A DNA stretch of 64,000 bases from Mesorhizobium sp. NZP2298 (GTDB taxonomy: Bacteria > Pseudomonadota > Alphaproteobacteria > Rhizobiales > Rhizobiaceae): assembly GCF_013170825.1 (NCBI RefSeq), contig NZ_CP033365.1, positions 682,001-746,000 of the forward strand, read 5' to 3'. Positions 35,204-44,232 of the stretch are shown piece after piece. Position 1 is the first letter of the stretch. The number at the start of each line of letters is the position of its first letter. The position numbers and the translations under genes were made by a program. The notes below the pieces were generated by a model. It was given only the letters and a program-made list of their open reading frames with translations. It ran no database searches and had not been told where the DNA came from.

Positions 35204-35743
35204 ATGACGCCGCAGGATATCTCGAAGCTGATCGTCCGGACTTCGATGAAGGATCGGGCTGCGTTCGATCTGCTCTACCGGCAGACCAGTGCGAAACTTT
35301 TCGGCGTCTGCCTTCGTGTATTGAACGATCGGGGAGATGCGGAAGAAGCGTTGCAGGAAGTCTTCGTCAAGATATGGACGAAGGCGGATCGTTTTGCTGT
35401 CTCCGACCTGAGCCCGATCTCCTGGCTGGTGGCAATCGCACGCAACCACGCGATCGATCGCATCAGGGCGCGGCGCAGGCCTGCCGCCGATATCGATGCC
35501 GCGCTCGACGTGGCCGATCCGGCACCGGGACCTGAAGCGATGGTGGTGGCGGGCGATGAATCCGGACGCATCCATCATTGTCTCGATGAGCTGGAAAAGG
35601 ACCGGGCGGCGGCTGTCCGGGGTGCTTATCTCAAGGGTGAAAGCTATGCCGAACTGGCGGAACGCCACGGCGTGCCGCTGAACACGATGCGTACCTGGCT
35701 GCGCCGCAGCCTGATGAAACTCAGAGAATGTCTGGAAAGATGA
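35204..35743 (+). CDS. ECF RNA polymerase sigma factor (SigK-like)
   Basis: A 179-residue extracytoplasmic-function sigma factor. Region 2 spans about 18-85 (DLLYRQTSAKLFGVCLRVL, EEALQEVFVKIW, LVAIARNHAIDRIRARR) and region 4 about 125-175 (GAYLKGESYAELAERHGVPL, TWLRRSLMKLRECL). Its partner, an RskA-like anti-sigma, overlaps its stop as ATGA. Such pairs release sigma on an envelope or redox signal. The genes that follow, a fasciclin protein and an exported MsrB, are the likely targets. The start MTPQDISK at 35204 follows 138 bp of intergenic sequence in which I cannot see an autoregulated promoter. Confidence 0.92.
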   Translation: MTPQDISKLIVRTSMKDRAAFDLLYRQTSAKLFGVCLRVLNDRGDAEEALQEVFVKIWTKADRFAVSDLSPISWLVAIARNHAIDRIRARRRPAADIDAALDVADPAPGPEAMVVAGDESGRIHHCLDELEKDRAAAVRGAYLKGESYAELAERHGVPLNTMRTWLRRSLMKLRECLER

Positions 35744-36462
35744 CGCTGGCAGAGGACAATGGACCGGAACGTGGAGGCGACGACCTGTTCGCCGCCGAAT
35801 ACGTTCTTGGCGTTCTGCCGGCGGAAGAGCGGCAGATCGCGATCAGGCGCATCGATACCGAAGCCGAATTCGCACGGCTCGTCGATGGCTGGGAGGTTCA
35901 TCTCTCGCCGCTGAGCGCAGCGTATCCGGAGGTTGAGCCGCCGGCTTCGATGAAGCCGGCGATCGACCGCCGGCTTTTTGCGTCGACGGCTGCAATACAA
36001 CCCGAGGCAGGCGCCGGCCTGTGGTCCAGCCTTGCCTTCTGGCGCGGCCTTGCCGTGGCGGCGGTTGCCGCCCTGGCCCTCTATGTGGCCGTGCCCTACG
36101 TCAATCGCCCGGCTGAACAGCCGCAGGCGCGGCTTGTCGCCTCGCTGGCCGCCGATGGCAGCGACGTAAAATATCTCGCGGTCTATGATTCCGAGCGGCA
36201 TGAGGTCAGCCTTTCGCATGTTTCCGGCACGCTCGCTTCCGGCAAGGACTTCGAGCTTTGGATGATCGAGGGCAAGAACGCCCCGGTCTCGATGGGCGTC
36301 ATCCCGGCCGGTGCGACAGCGCATATCGGGGTCTCGCCCGCCACGCAGCAGAAACTGGCGCAAGGCGCGGTGCTGGCTGTCAGCCTTGAGCCGGCCGGCG
36401 GCTCGCCGACCGGGCAGCCCACCGGCCCGGTGGTTGCCGCGGGCGACTTGAAGAGCATCTGA
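35740..36462 (+). CDS. RskA-type anti-sigma factor
   Basis: A 240-residue single-span membrane protein. The cytoplasmic N-terminal part has the anti-sigma pattern DLFAAEYVLGVLPAEERQ (about 15-32). A membrane helix follows at about 105-123 (AVAAVAALALYVAV), and then an RskA C-terminal domain in the periplasm (FELWMIEGKNAPVSMGVIP). It should hold the upstream sigma inactive until cleaved or displaced. The start is the ATG at 35740, which overlaps the sigma stop; an in-frame ATG 12 bases earlier is possible. In Mycobacterium tuberculosis, SigK-RskA controls the fasciclin proteins MPT70/MPT83, a close parallel to this locus. Confidence 0.9.
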   Translation: MTLAEDNGPERGGDDLFAAEYVLGVLPAEERQIAIRRIDTEAEFARLVDGWEVHLSPLSAAYPEVEPPASMKPAIDRRLFASTAAIQPEAGAGLWSSLAFWRGLAVAAVAALALYVAVPYVNRPAEQPQARLVASLAADGSDVKYLAVYDSERHEVSLSHVSGTLASGKDFELWMIEGKNAPVSMGVIPAGATAHIGVSPATQQKLAQGAVLAVSLEPAGGSPTGQPTGPVVAAGDLKSI

Positions 36463-36610
36463 CCGGCTTCTCCTCGTAGCGAAGCCGTCGCCAGACTATT
36501 CCAAATTCATCTCATGTCCCACGTGCTTAAATAGGCATGTGTGCCGGCAAACTGTTGCGCGGAACAAATCTCTTCGCCCGGACGAATAAATTAGAAATTC
36601 AAAAATATTC

Positions 36611-36636
36611 TGAAACTCCCGCGTTTGTGTTCCGTA
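36611..36636 (+). promoter_or_regulatory. Candidate ECF-type promoter of the first fasciclin gene
   Basis: TGAAAC (36611-36616) and CGTA (36633-36636) with a 16-base spacer resemble a -35/-10 pair of ECF sigma factors (similar to the SigW consensus). It would start transcription about 45 bases before the fasciclin ATG. A related TGAAAC-N17-CGTG lies upstream of the other fasciclin gene. Two weak matches are suggestive only. Confidence 0.4.
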
Positions 36637-36687
36637 TCTCCTCGCGTCCCCAAGAATGGGAAGAGAAACCCGAGGAGTTTTAACATC

Positions 36688-37245
36688 ATGCGTAGATTCG
36701 CCACCCTTTTGCTCGCCGGTATGATCGCTGTCTCCGCGCTTGCCACCGCTGCCCATGCCGAAAACCCGATGGTCGGCGGCGCCGCCATGTATGCCAACAA
36801 GACCATCGTCGAGAATGCCGTCAATTCGAAGGATCACACGACGCTGGTCGCCGCCGTCAAGGCAGCCGGCCTGGTCGAGACCCTGCAGGGCGCCGGTCCG
36901 TTCACCGTGTTCGCGCCGACCAACGAGGCCTTCGCCGCGCTGCCGGCAGGCACGGTCGACACGCTGCTCAAGCCCGAGAACAAGGACAAGCTCGTCAAGA
37001 TCCTGACCTGCCATGTCATCGGCGCCAAGGCGATGGCGGCGGACGTGGCGTCGATGGCCAAGGCTGACGGCGGTACGCACAAGGTCAAGACGGTCGGCGG
37101 TTGCGAACTGTCGCTCAAGGCCGATGGCGGCAAGGTCACCGTCACCGACGAGAATGGCAATGTCGCCAATGTGACGATCGCCGATGTCGAGCAGTCCAAT
37201 GGCGTCATCCACGTCATCGACAAGGTTTTGCTCCCGAAGATGTGA
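36688..37245 (+). CDS. Secreted fasciclin-domain protein (copy 1)
   Basis: A 185-residue exported protein: signal peptide (about 1-24, ending AAHA|EN) and one fasciclin (FAS1) domain, with the H1 motif GPFTVFAPTNEAFAALP (about 72-88) and the H2-like end NGVIHVIDKVLLP. FAS1 domains mediate adhesion or stabilise envelope contacts; a symbiotic role for such proteins (Nex18-type) has been reported in rhizobia. It follows the sigma/anti-sigma pair and has a paralogue at 47266 on the other strand. Two extra cysteines (in LTCHV and GGCEL), absent from copy 2, could form a disulfide and tie it to redox stress. Confidence 0.93.
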   Translation: MRRFATLLLAGMIAVSALATAAHAENPMVGGAAMYANKTIVENAVNSKDHTTLVAAVKAAGLVETLQGAGPFTVFAPTNEAFAALPAGTVDTLLKPENKDKLVKILTCHVIGAKAMAADVASMAKADGGTHKVKTVGGCELSLKADGGKVTVTDENGNVANVTIADVEQSNGVIHVIDKVLLPKM

Positions 37246-37348
37246 TCGGCCCGAAAATGTAACAAAGGGCTTGCCGCGACGAACCTGCAGCAAGAGCCCT
37301 CCGTCGACTGCATAGTCTCACTCCCGTGACCTGCAAACGACACGCGTG

Positions 37349-37387
37349 CTCCGCGCCGCCCACGGTCAACCGTGGACCGGCGCGGAG
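37349..37387 (+). terminator. Strong GC-rich hairpin after the fasciclin gene
   Basis: CTCCGCGCC (37349-37357) pairs with GGCGCGGAG (37379-37387), and an inner stem CCACGGT/ACCGTGG continues inward. TTTCGTT follows. Likely a terminator or attenuator separating fasciclin from msrB. Confidence 0.6.
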
Positions 37388-37469
37388 TTTCGTTGAGGGC
37401 AACCGTCACCGGCTTTTGATTTTCGCGTGGCGGTATAGTTTGGCAAAAGAACAACCGGAGGAACTGGTC

Positions 37470-37973
<504 letters not shown>

Positions 37974-37989
37974 ACAGGGCTATGAATGC

Positions 37990-38023
37990 AAAAAACTCCG
38001 GGTCTTGCGGCCCGGAGTTTTTT
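37990..38023. terminator. Bidirectional rho-independent terminator
   Basis: AAAAAACTCCGGG... pairs with ...CCCGGAGTTTTTTT (core stem 37996-38002 with 38011-38017), with A-run on one side and T-run on the other. It lies between convergent msrB and the DHA2 efflux gene and fits termination in both directions. Confidence 0.85.
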
Positions 38024-38093
38024 TGCGCTGTCAGGGCTTCGGGCGTGGACTGGAGGAGCTTCCCGAAACCGCTGCCGGCGGATGATCTCTTAT

Positions 38094-39689
38094 TCAATGC
38101 CCGCCGCCGCCACCGCCACCGGGCGCAGCCGGCTTCTTGATCAGCATGGTGAACAGGCCGAGCGTCGCAAACAGCACGGTCAGCATGTAGAACACGTCCA
38201 TGAAGGACAGCAGCGCCGCCTGCTGCTGGACCATGCCAGACAGCTTGGAGATCGCCGCGCTGGCCGCATCGAGGCCGGTGGTCTGCTCGAAATTGAGCGT
38301 CATGTTCTGCAGCTTGGTCTGCGCGGCCGCACTGCCCCACTGCACATGCTCGGAGAGCCTCGCATAGTGGAAGGCGTTGCGATCGATCAGCACGGTGTTG
38401 ATGAGGGCGAGGCCAACGGCACCGCCCAGATTGCGGGTGAGGTTGAACAGGCCGGACGCATTCTTCAGCCGGTCCGGCGGCAAGGTGCCGAGCGCGATGT
38501 TGTTGATTGGCACCATGCACAGCATCATCGAACAACCGCGCAGGATCTGCGGGATGAGCAGCTCGTAGAAATCCCAGTCGGCGGTCAGATGCGTCATCCA
38601 CCAGGTTCCGGTGGCGAAGCCGAAGAAGCCGATCATCATCATCAGCCGCAAATCCATCTTGCTCGACAGGATGCCGGAGATCGGCGCGGTGACGAACATC
38701 GCCAGGCCGCTGACGAACAGCGCTTCACCGATCATCATCGAATCGTAACCCCGGATACGGCCAAGGAAGACCGGATAGAGATAGGTCAGGCCGTAGAGGC
38801 CGATGCCGATGACGAAGGAGAACAGCGAGCCGAAGGCGAAGTTGATGTTGCTGAACGCCTTGAGGTCGACGATGGGTTCCTCGGCGGTGAAGACCCGCCA
38901 GAAGAAGATCACCGCGCCGACAGTCATGACGATGGCGCAGATGAACACCCCTTGGTCCTGCAGCCAATCATTGTTCGGGCCTTCCTCAAGCACATATTCC
39001 ATGCAACCCAGGAAGGCCGCCATGCCGGCGAGGCCCCACCAGTCGAACTTGTTGAACAGCTTGAGATTGGGCTTGTCGAAATCGATCAACGACCAGGCGG
39101 CGGTCGCCACCAGGATGCCGGGCACGACATTGACCAGGAACAGCCAGTGCCATGAAAAGGCGTGACTGATATAGCCGCCAACGGTCGGACCGATGGTCGG
39201 CGCCAGCGTCGCCACCAGGCCGATCATCGGCGAGACGATGGCGCGACGCGAGGGCGGGAAGATGGTGAAGGCCGCGGCAAAGACGCTCGGGATCATGCCG
39301 CCGCCGATGAAGCCTTGCACGGCGCGGTAGACGATCATCTGGTCGATGTTGGTGGCGGTCGCGGCAAGGGCGCTGGCGGCGGTGAAGCCGGCGGCGGCGA
39401 TGGTGAACAGCACGCGCGTCGACAGCATGCGGCTGAGGAAGCCCGACAGCGGGATCATGACCACCTCGGCGATCAGATAGGCCGTCTGAACCCACGGGAT
39501 TTCGTCGGAGCTGGCGCTGAGGCCCGCCTGGATCTCGGACAGCGAAGCCGAGACGATCTGGATGTCCAGGATCGCCATGAACATGCCGAACACCATCGCC
39601 AGGAAGGCGATGATGCGGCGTGTGGAAATGGTGTCGGGGACCGCCGGCCGTGCCGGCGGCGCTCCTGCGGTGATTGTTGCGGTTGCCAT
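38094..39689 (-). CDS. DHA2-family drug efflux permease (EmrB-like, TetR-controlled)
   Basis: A 531-residue major-facilitator transporter with 14 predicted membrane spans, as in EmrB. Typical blocks are MVFGMFMAILDIQIVSASL in TM1, MIPLSGFLSRMLSTRVLF (motif A region) and APTIGPTVGGYISHAFSWHWLFLVN (motif C, antiporter). It exports hydrophobic compounds with the adaptor protein encoded just upstream, probably through a TolC-type channel encoded elsewhere. The C-terminus ends in a run of glycines and His. It is second in a two-gene operon divergent from tetR. Confidence 0.93.
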   Translation of the reverse strand: MATATITAGAPPARPAVPDTISTRRIIAFLAMVFGMFMAILDIQIVSASLSEIQAGLSASSDEIPWVQTAYLIAEVVMIPLSGFLSRMLSTRVLFTIAAAGFTAASALAATATNIDQMIVYRAVQGFIGGGMIPSVFAAAFTIFPPSRRAIVSPMIGLVATLAPTIGPTVGGYISHAFSWHWLFLVNVVPGILVATAAWSLIDFDKPNLKLFNKFDWWGLAGMAAFLGCMEYVLEEGPNNDWLQDQGVFICAIVMTVGAVIFFWRVFTAEEPIVDLKAFSNINFAFGSLFSFVIGIGLYGLTYLYPVFLGRIRGYDSMMIGEALFVSGLAMFVTAPISGILSSKMDLRLMMMIGFFGFATGTWWMTHLTADWDFYELLIPQILRGCSMMLCMVPINNIALGTLPPDRLKNASGLFNLTRNLGGAVGLALINTVLIDRNAFHYARLSEHVQWGSAAAQTKLQNMTLNFEQTTGLDAASAAISKLSGMVQQQAALLSFMDVFYMLTVLFATLGLFTMLIKKPAAPGGGGGGGH

Positions 39690-39761
39690 TGCGTGAGCCT
39701 CCTTGAGGCAGGCCGGGCGGCTCAGTGCTCAATCAGCCACCGAGCCGCCCTCCGAAAGCGC

Positions 39762-40949
39762 TTAGTTGGTCGTGGCGGCAGGTGCGGTGCGGCTGTCAAC
39801 GTTGACGACAACGCTCAAGCCAGCGCGCAGCTTGCCGGTCTTCAGGGCATCGGCCGGGACGTCAATGCGCACCGGGACGCGCTGCACGACCTTGGTGAAG
39901 TTGCCGGTGGCGTTTTCCGGCGGCAGCAGCGAGAAGACCGCTCCCGAAGCCGGAGCCAGTGACGAAACGGTTCCCTGGATGGGCTGGCCGTCGATGGCGT
40001 CGACCGAGATGTTGACCTTTTCGCCGGGAACCAGCCGGGCAAGCTGGGTCTCCTTGAAGTTGGCGACGATGTAGAGCTTGTCCATCGGCACGACGACGGC
40101 GAGTTTCTGGCCGGGGCTGACGAGATCGCCCTGCTCGACCGAGCGGTTGCCGACGACGCCGTCATAAGGCGCCTTGAGCACGGTGAAGGACAGGTCGCGC
40201 GCGGCCTTGTCGCGGTTGAGCTGCAGGGAGGCGAGCGTGCTCGCCGACTCGGCGCGCTGCGCCTCGAGCACCCCGATATTGGCCTGTGCGGCGGCGATCT
40301 GGGCGTCGGCACCGACAAGAGCGGCATTGGCCTGGTCGAGCGCGGTCTGGGCGTCATCCAACTGTGCCTGCGTGCCGACATGCGTCTTGACCAGCTGCGC
40401 GGCGCGCTGCTGGGCACGGGCGGCGTTGTCGGCCGCGGCCTGATCGGCGACCTTCTGCGCCTGCGCCTGCTGCAGGGAGGCCTGCGCGGCCTTGGTCTGG
40501 GCGTCGATGCGGTCGAGCGTCTTCGACAGCGTGGCGATCTGCGCCTCGGCCTGGGCGACAGCGATCTTGTAGTCGCCATCGTCGATGGTCAGCAGCGGAT
40601 CTCCAGCCTTGACCAGCTGGTTCTCGCTCACCTTGACCTGGTCGACATAGCCGGAAATCTTCGGCGAGACGAACGCCATGTCGGCCTGGACATAAGCGTC
40701 GTCGGTCGAGATCATGAAACGGCCCGTGGTCCAGTAGTCGTAGCCGTACCAGGCGCCGCCGCTCAGCAGGGCAAGGCCGATGATCGGCAGCAGGAAGGAG
40801 CGCACCGAGCGCTTCTTCCTGGCCGGAGCTTCAGCCGCCGGCGGCGGTGCGACCGGCTGGACCGGAATCTCCGGTGCTTCCGTCGCCGGAGCGACCTTGG
40901 CGTTGGGGAAAGGGCGGACTTCGGCGGTGGTGGGTGCGTTCGAGGACAT
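39762..40949 (-). CDS. HlyD/EmrA-type membrane fusion protein (TetR-controlled system)
   Basis: Periplasmic adaptor of 395 residues that links the EmrB-like permease to an outer-membrane channel. A Pro-rich cytoplasmic N-terminus (about 1-45) precedes one membrane span (about 50-68), then TDDAYVQADMAFVSPKISGYVDQVKV (biotinyl-lipoyl part), a long alpha-hairpin coiled coil (about 120-230) and the barrel domain with DGVVGNRSVEQGDLVSPGQ. The ATG at 40949 is used, preceded by AGAGAG. First gene of the operon; both promoter-proximal palindromes fit TetR control. Confidence 0.92.
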   Translation of the reverse strand: MSSNAPTTAEVRPFPNAKVAPATEAPEIPVQPVAPPPAAEAPARKKRSVRSFLLPIIGLALLSGGAWYGYDYWTTGRFMISTDDAYVQADMAFVSPKISGYVDQVKVSENQLVKAGDPLLTIDDGDYKIAVAQAEAQIATLSKTLDRIDAQTKAAQASLQQAQAQKVADQAAADNAARAQQRAAQLVKTHVGTQAQLDDAQTALDQANAALVGADAQIAAAQANIGVLEAQRAESASTLASLQLNRDKAARDLSFTVLKAPYDGVVGNRSVEQGDLVSPGQKLAVVVPMDKLYIVANFKETQLARLVPGEKVNISVDAIDGQPIQGTVSSLAPASGAVFSLLPPENATGNFTKVVQRVPVRIDVPADALKTGKLRAGLSVVVNVDSRTAPAATTN

Positions 40950-40974
40950 CACATCTCTCTAAAGTAATAATACT

Positions 40975-40988
40975 GAACCGTTCGGTTC
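40975..40988. promoter_or_regulatory. TetR operator 1 (GAACCG-N2-CGGTTC)
   Basis: Exact 6-bp arms with a 2-bp spacer, 26 bp upstream of the HlyD-type ATG. It shares the core with the site at 41037. Likely the repressor site for the efflux operon. Confidence 0.8.
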
Positions 40989-41036
40989 GATCTGGCCGTT
41001 GACATAGCGTGAAAAGAAGACCATATCAAGAGGCAA

Positions 41037-41054
41037 TCGAACCGGTCGGTTCGA
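41037..41054. promoter_or_regulatory. TetR operator 2 (TCGAACCG-N2-CGGTTCGA)
   Basis: Exact 8-bp arms with a 2-bp spacer, 21 bp before the tetR ATG. Its centre is 64 bp from that of operator 1. It should mediate autorepression. Confidence 0.82.
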
Positions 41055-41075
41055 ATTATTTCGAGGTGTCACCCC

Positions 41076-41819
41076 ATGGCCGAAACCAAAGCCGAAACCT
41101 CAGCCAGTATTGAAAAGGAAGAGTGCGACCTGCTGGACAGCCTGCGCCGCGGACGTCCGGCGGCCGGACAGGATCCGGTCAAGCGCAGCCAGATCATCGA
41201 TGGCGCCCGCCGTGTCTTCATAGACAAGGGCTTCGAAGCCGCCTCGATGAATGACATCACGCGCGAAGCCGGCGTGTCGAAAGGCACCATCTATGTCTAT
41301 TTCGCCAACAAGGAAGAGCTGTTCGAGGCGCTGATCGAGGAAGAGCGCGGCACCATCTTCAAGAACATGTACGACATGCTCGACCGCGCCGACGACCTGC
41401 GCCAGACGCTGGTGAAGTTTGGCAAGGTGCTGTCCATGAAGATCACCTCGGCCAAGGTCATCCAGGCGCAACGCACGGTGATCGGCGCCTCCGACAGGAT
41501 CCCCGACATGGGCGCGCGCTTTTACGAACGCGGCCCCAAACGCGGCCATGACAAGGTGGTGGAGTTCCTCAATGCCGCCATCGAACGCGGCCTGCTCGAG
41601 ATCGACGATGTCGATCTCGCCGCCTACCAATTCACCGAACTTTGCCTGGCCGGCCTTTTCCGGCAGTGCATCTTCGCCTACCGGACCAAGGCGCCGAACC
41701 AGGATGAGATCGACCACATCGTCCGGTCGGGAGTAAACATGTTCCTGAAGGCCTACGGCACCGAAAGGCTCGCCGAGGAGGAAAGCCACCAGATGATTGC
41801 CCTGGAGGCAAAGGCCTAA
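41076..41819 (+). CDS. TetR/AcrR-family repressor of the divergent efflux operon
   Basis: A 247-residue regulator. The HTH spans about residues 38-85 (SQIIDGARRVFIDKGFEAASMNDITREAGVSKGTIYVYFANKEELF), with a ligand-binding helical domain behind. An unusual N-terminal extension of about 35 residues (rich in Glu, Arg and Gly) precedes the DNA-binding domain. The gene is divergent from hlyD-DHA2, and two matching palindromes lie between them. It probably derepresses on binding a drug or plant compound. Confidence 0.93.
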   Translation: MAETKAETSASIEKEECDLLDSLRRGRPAAGQDPVKRSQIIDGARRVFIDKGFEAASMNDITREAGVSKGTIYVYFANKEELFEALIEEERGTIFKNMYDMLDRADDLRQTLVKFGKVLSMKITSAKVIQAQRTVIGASDRIPDMGARFYERGPKRGHDKVVEFLNAAIERGLLEIDDVDLAAYQFTELCLAGLFRQCIFAYRTKAPNQDEIDHIVRSGVNMFLKAYGTERLAEEESHQMIALEAKA

Positions 41820-41859
41820 GGCCAGCCGGGTTCATCGGGACCGGCCCTATCTCCCTGCC

Positions 41860-42519
41860 CTAGCCGCCATTGGCGGCAAGCACGATCGCGGCCTGCAATT
41901 CCTCCAGGCCTTCGCCCTTTTCCGATGACGTCGCCAGGACGAACGGAAACGCCGCAGGACGCTTCTTGATCTTCTGCAGCGTCTCCTCGATCAGCCGCGG
42001 CACGCCGGCGACCTTGATCTTGTCGGTCTTGGTCAGCACGATCTGGTAGGACACCGCCGCCTTGTCGAGCAGCGACAGCACTTCGTCGTCCTTGGCCTTG
42101 ATGCCGTGGCGGGCATCGATCAGCACATAGACCCGCTTCAGCGTGACGCGGCCCTTGAGATAGTCGAAGACCAGTTTGGTCCATTCGTCGACCTTCTCCT
42201 TGGGCGCGGTGGCGTAGCCGTAGCCCGGCATGTCGACCAGCGCCATCGGCGGCAGGTCAGCGCCTTCGCCCGAAAATCCGTCCGGCACGAAATAGTTGAG
42301 TTCCTGCGTGCGCCCCGGGGTGTTGGAGGTGCGCGCCAGCCCCTTCTGGTTGACCAGAGCGTTGATCAGCGAGGATTTACCGACATTCGAGCGGCCGGCG
42401 AAGGCGATTTCCGGCGGCCCTTCCGGCGGTAGGAATTTCATGGCCGGCACGCCGCGGATGAAAATCCACCCGCGCGTGAACAGGTCGGTGCCGATCACGG
42501 TGCTGTTTTGAGCGTTCAA
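41860..42519 (-). CDS. engB: Ribosome biogenesis GTPase EngB (YihA/YsxC)
   Basis: Essential GTPase needed for assembly of the large ribosomal subunit. G1 is [10 protein letters not shown]3 DMPGYGYA, G4 TKTD and G5 region ATSSEKGEG; 219 residues is normal. The start is a TTG at 42519: GGAGG lies seven bases upstream, inside the last codons of the acetyltransferase gene, whose TGA overlaps the TTG as TTGA. In most Rhizobiales the gene upstream is yidC; here the acetyltransferase takes its place. Confidence 0.95.
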   Translation of the reverse strand: MNAQNSTVIGTDLFTRGWIFIRGVPAMKFLPPEGPPEIAFAGRSNVGKSSLINALVNQKGLARTSNTPGRTQELNYFVPDGFSGEGADLPPMALVDMPGYGYATAPKEKVDEWTKLVFDYLKGRVTLKRVYVLIDARHGIKAKDDEVLSLLDKAAVSYQIVLTKTDKIKVAGVPRLIEETLQKIKKRPAAFPFVLATSSEKGEGLEELQAAIVLAANGG

Positions 42520-43154
42520 GCTGCTGCCTCCAGAAGAGAGATATCGGCGCCCCTGATGGCATCGAGGTTGCGGCCGATCTTGTCCACCGGCCAATCCCAC
42601 CATGCCAATGCCAGCAGCCGCCTGATCGTCCTGTCGTCGAAACGCATCTTCACCATCTTGGCCGCGTTGCCGGCAACAATCGCATAGGGCGCCACATCAT
42701 GCGTCACCACGGATTTGGCGGCGATGATGGCGCCATGGCCGATTTTCACGCCGGGCAGGATCACCGCTTCCATGCCGATCCAGACATCGCTGCCGACCAC
42801 CGTGTCGCCGCGCACCTCCCTCGACCATGTCGCCGGGTCAAAGCCCTTTTCCCAGCCATGACCGAAAATGTTGAACGGATAGGTCGAAAAGCCGGACATT
42901 GCGTGGTTGGCGCCGTTCATGATGAAGCGCGTGCCTTCGGCGATGGCGCAGAACTTGCCGATGATGAGCTTGTCACCGATGAAGGGATAGTGGTGCAGCA
43001 CGCATTTCCGCGCGAATTTGTCAGGCCCGTCCGGGTCGTCATAGTAGGTGAAGTCGCCGATCTCGATGTTCGGCTCCGTCACCAGCGGCTTCAGGAAGCC
43101 GACACGCGTGTGCATCGGGATCGGATGCTTGATGTCGGGGTTGGGTCCGTCCAT
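42516..43154 (-). CDS. CatB-related O-acetyltransferase (xenobiotic acyltransferase family)
   Basis: A 212-residue left-handed beta-helix acetyltransferase. The hexapeptide region spans about 60-165, with the catalytic His in [19 protein letters not shown] (about 83) and the acetyl-CoA coil [24 protein letters not shown]. It matches the Vat/CatB group, members of which acetylate streptogramins or chloramphenicol, although many chromosomal copies have unknown substrates. Its stop overlaps the TTG start of engB, so translation of the two is probably coupled. No resistance claim can be made from sequence alone. Confidence 0.88.
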   Translation of the reverse strand: MDGPNPDIKHPIPMHTRVGFLKPLVTEPNIEIGDFTYYDDPDGPDKFARKCVLHHYPFIGDKLIIGKFCAIAEGTRFIMNGANHAMSGFSTYPFNIFGHGWEKGFDPATWSREVRGDTVVGSDVWIGMEAVILPGVKIGHGAIIAAKSVVTHDVAPYAIVAGNAAKMVKMRFDDRTIRRLLALAWWDWPVDKIGRNLDAIRGADISLLEAAA

Positions 43155-43276
43155 GTCGGGTTCGTCCGGGAATTGGCAGGCAGGCGCATCCGCAGCCGGA
43201 GGCGCCTGGTCAAAATAACGTGATCCGCCCTATAGCACCAATCGGCCGGGGAGCCAGTCTCCCGTGGCGAGCAAGC

Positions 43277-43591
43277 TCATTTGTTGCCGCGGCAGATCAC
43301 GATCGGATTGGACAGCGCGCTGTCGAAACCGCTGCCCTGATAGACAGTGACATTCGAGGCTCCGGGCGGCAGCAGGAAGGTGCCTTCGACGACTTTCTGA
43401 TCGCCTGATGCCATGTGAAGAGCCCAGCTAAACGTGCAGAATTGCGGCGGTGCCTTGGGTTCCACGTGGCTGCAGTTCAGTTGCGCGCCGCCCAGCATCG
43501 CGGCGCCACCGCAACTGACCGCATCCTTCGCAACCGCCGCGCCCGGGCATCCGACAAGCGCCGTCACGGCTGCGATCCTGATCCAATTCAT
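43277..43591 (-). CDS. Small secreted protein of unknown function
   Basis: A 104-residue protein with a signal peptide (MNWIRIAAVTALVGCPGAAVA, cleavage near residue 21) and a mature part with four cysteines (CGG, NCS, FCT, ICR), probably two disulfides. A lipobox-like VGC is not followed by the usual context, so lipidation is doubtful. AAGGA lies eight bases before the ATG at 43591; the 20 codons above it are dropped. I recognise no family. Confidence 0.7.
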   Translation of the reverse strand: MNWIRIAAVTALVGCPGAAVAKDAVSCGGAAMLGGAQLNCSHVEPKAPPQFCTFSWALHMASGDQKVVEGTFLLPPGASNVTVYQGSGFDSALSNPIVICRGNK

Positions 43592-43767
43592 CGTCGAAAT
43601 CCTTGCCGGAAAATTCGCGCCGCGAGGCGCCTTCTCCGCACCGTGGCCCATGAAATTTTTCTTCCGCGCGGCTTAGTGCGTCTTGCGCGCGCCGTCCAGC
43701 AGGATTATGTGCATGATGATAATAAGCATGCTCACGAAAAGTTGTCCATAGATCCTGACCTCCTCCC

Positions 43768-44232
43768 ATGTCTCCCTCGCCAAATATCAGCTTCGTGCTG
43801 CACGACGTTGCGCGCTTGCTTCGGAAGCGGTTCGAGCAGCGTTCACGGACATCGGGACTGACCCGCGCCCAATGGCAGGTGCTGGCCTATCTTTCGCTGC
43901 ATGAAGGCATTCACCAGAACAAGCTCGCCGACCTCATAGAGATCATGCCGATCACGCTTGCGCGGCTGCTCGACAAGATGGAGGCGCGCGGCTTCATCGA
44001 GCGCCGGCCCGACCCCACCGACCGCAGGGCCTGGCTGCTTTACCTGACCCCGCGGGCCCATCCGCTGCTCGAGACCATGCGCGGCAACGGCCAGAAAACA
44101 AGAGACGAGGCCTTCGCCGGCCTTTCGTCTGAAACACAGCAGCATCTGCTGCAAACCCTAAGCTTGATCAAATCCAATCTGCTCGCGGCTTGCACCCAGC
44201 CAGCCGTCGACCGGGAGAACGTACATGGTTGA
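43768..44232 (+). CDS. MarR-family regulator of the second efflux operon
   Basis: A 154-residue winged-helix regulator; HTH at about 45-75 (NKLADLIEIMPITLARLLDKMEARGFIERR) and wing DPTDRRAWLLYLT. It overlaps the adaptor gene by 8 bases, giving a marR-hlyD-DHA2 operon like emrRAB or farR systems. There is no visible Shine-Dalgarno (the plus strand has CCTCCT there), suggesting weak or leaderless translation. An imperfect palindrome GCATG...CATGC (43711-43731) upstream may be its own operator. Confidence 0.9.
   Translation: MSPSPNISFVLHDVARLLRKRFEQRSRTSGLTRAQWQVLAYLSLHEGIHQNKLADLIEIMPITLARLLDKMEARGFIERRPDPTDRRAWLLYLTPRAHPLLETMRGNGQKTRDEAFAGLSSETQQHLLQTLSLIKSNLLAACTQPAVDRENVHG

Noticed and set aside
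37981..38093. Small open frame after msrB (continuation in another frame)
   Set aside because: The frame passes through the bidirectional terminator hairpin and has no ribosome site.
42516..43154. Calling the CatB-like acetyltransferase a chloramphenicol or streptogramin resistance gene
   Set aside because: The family includes many chromosomal enzymes of unknown substrate; sequence features do not single out a drug.
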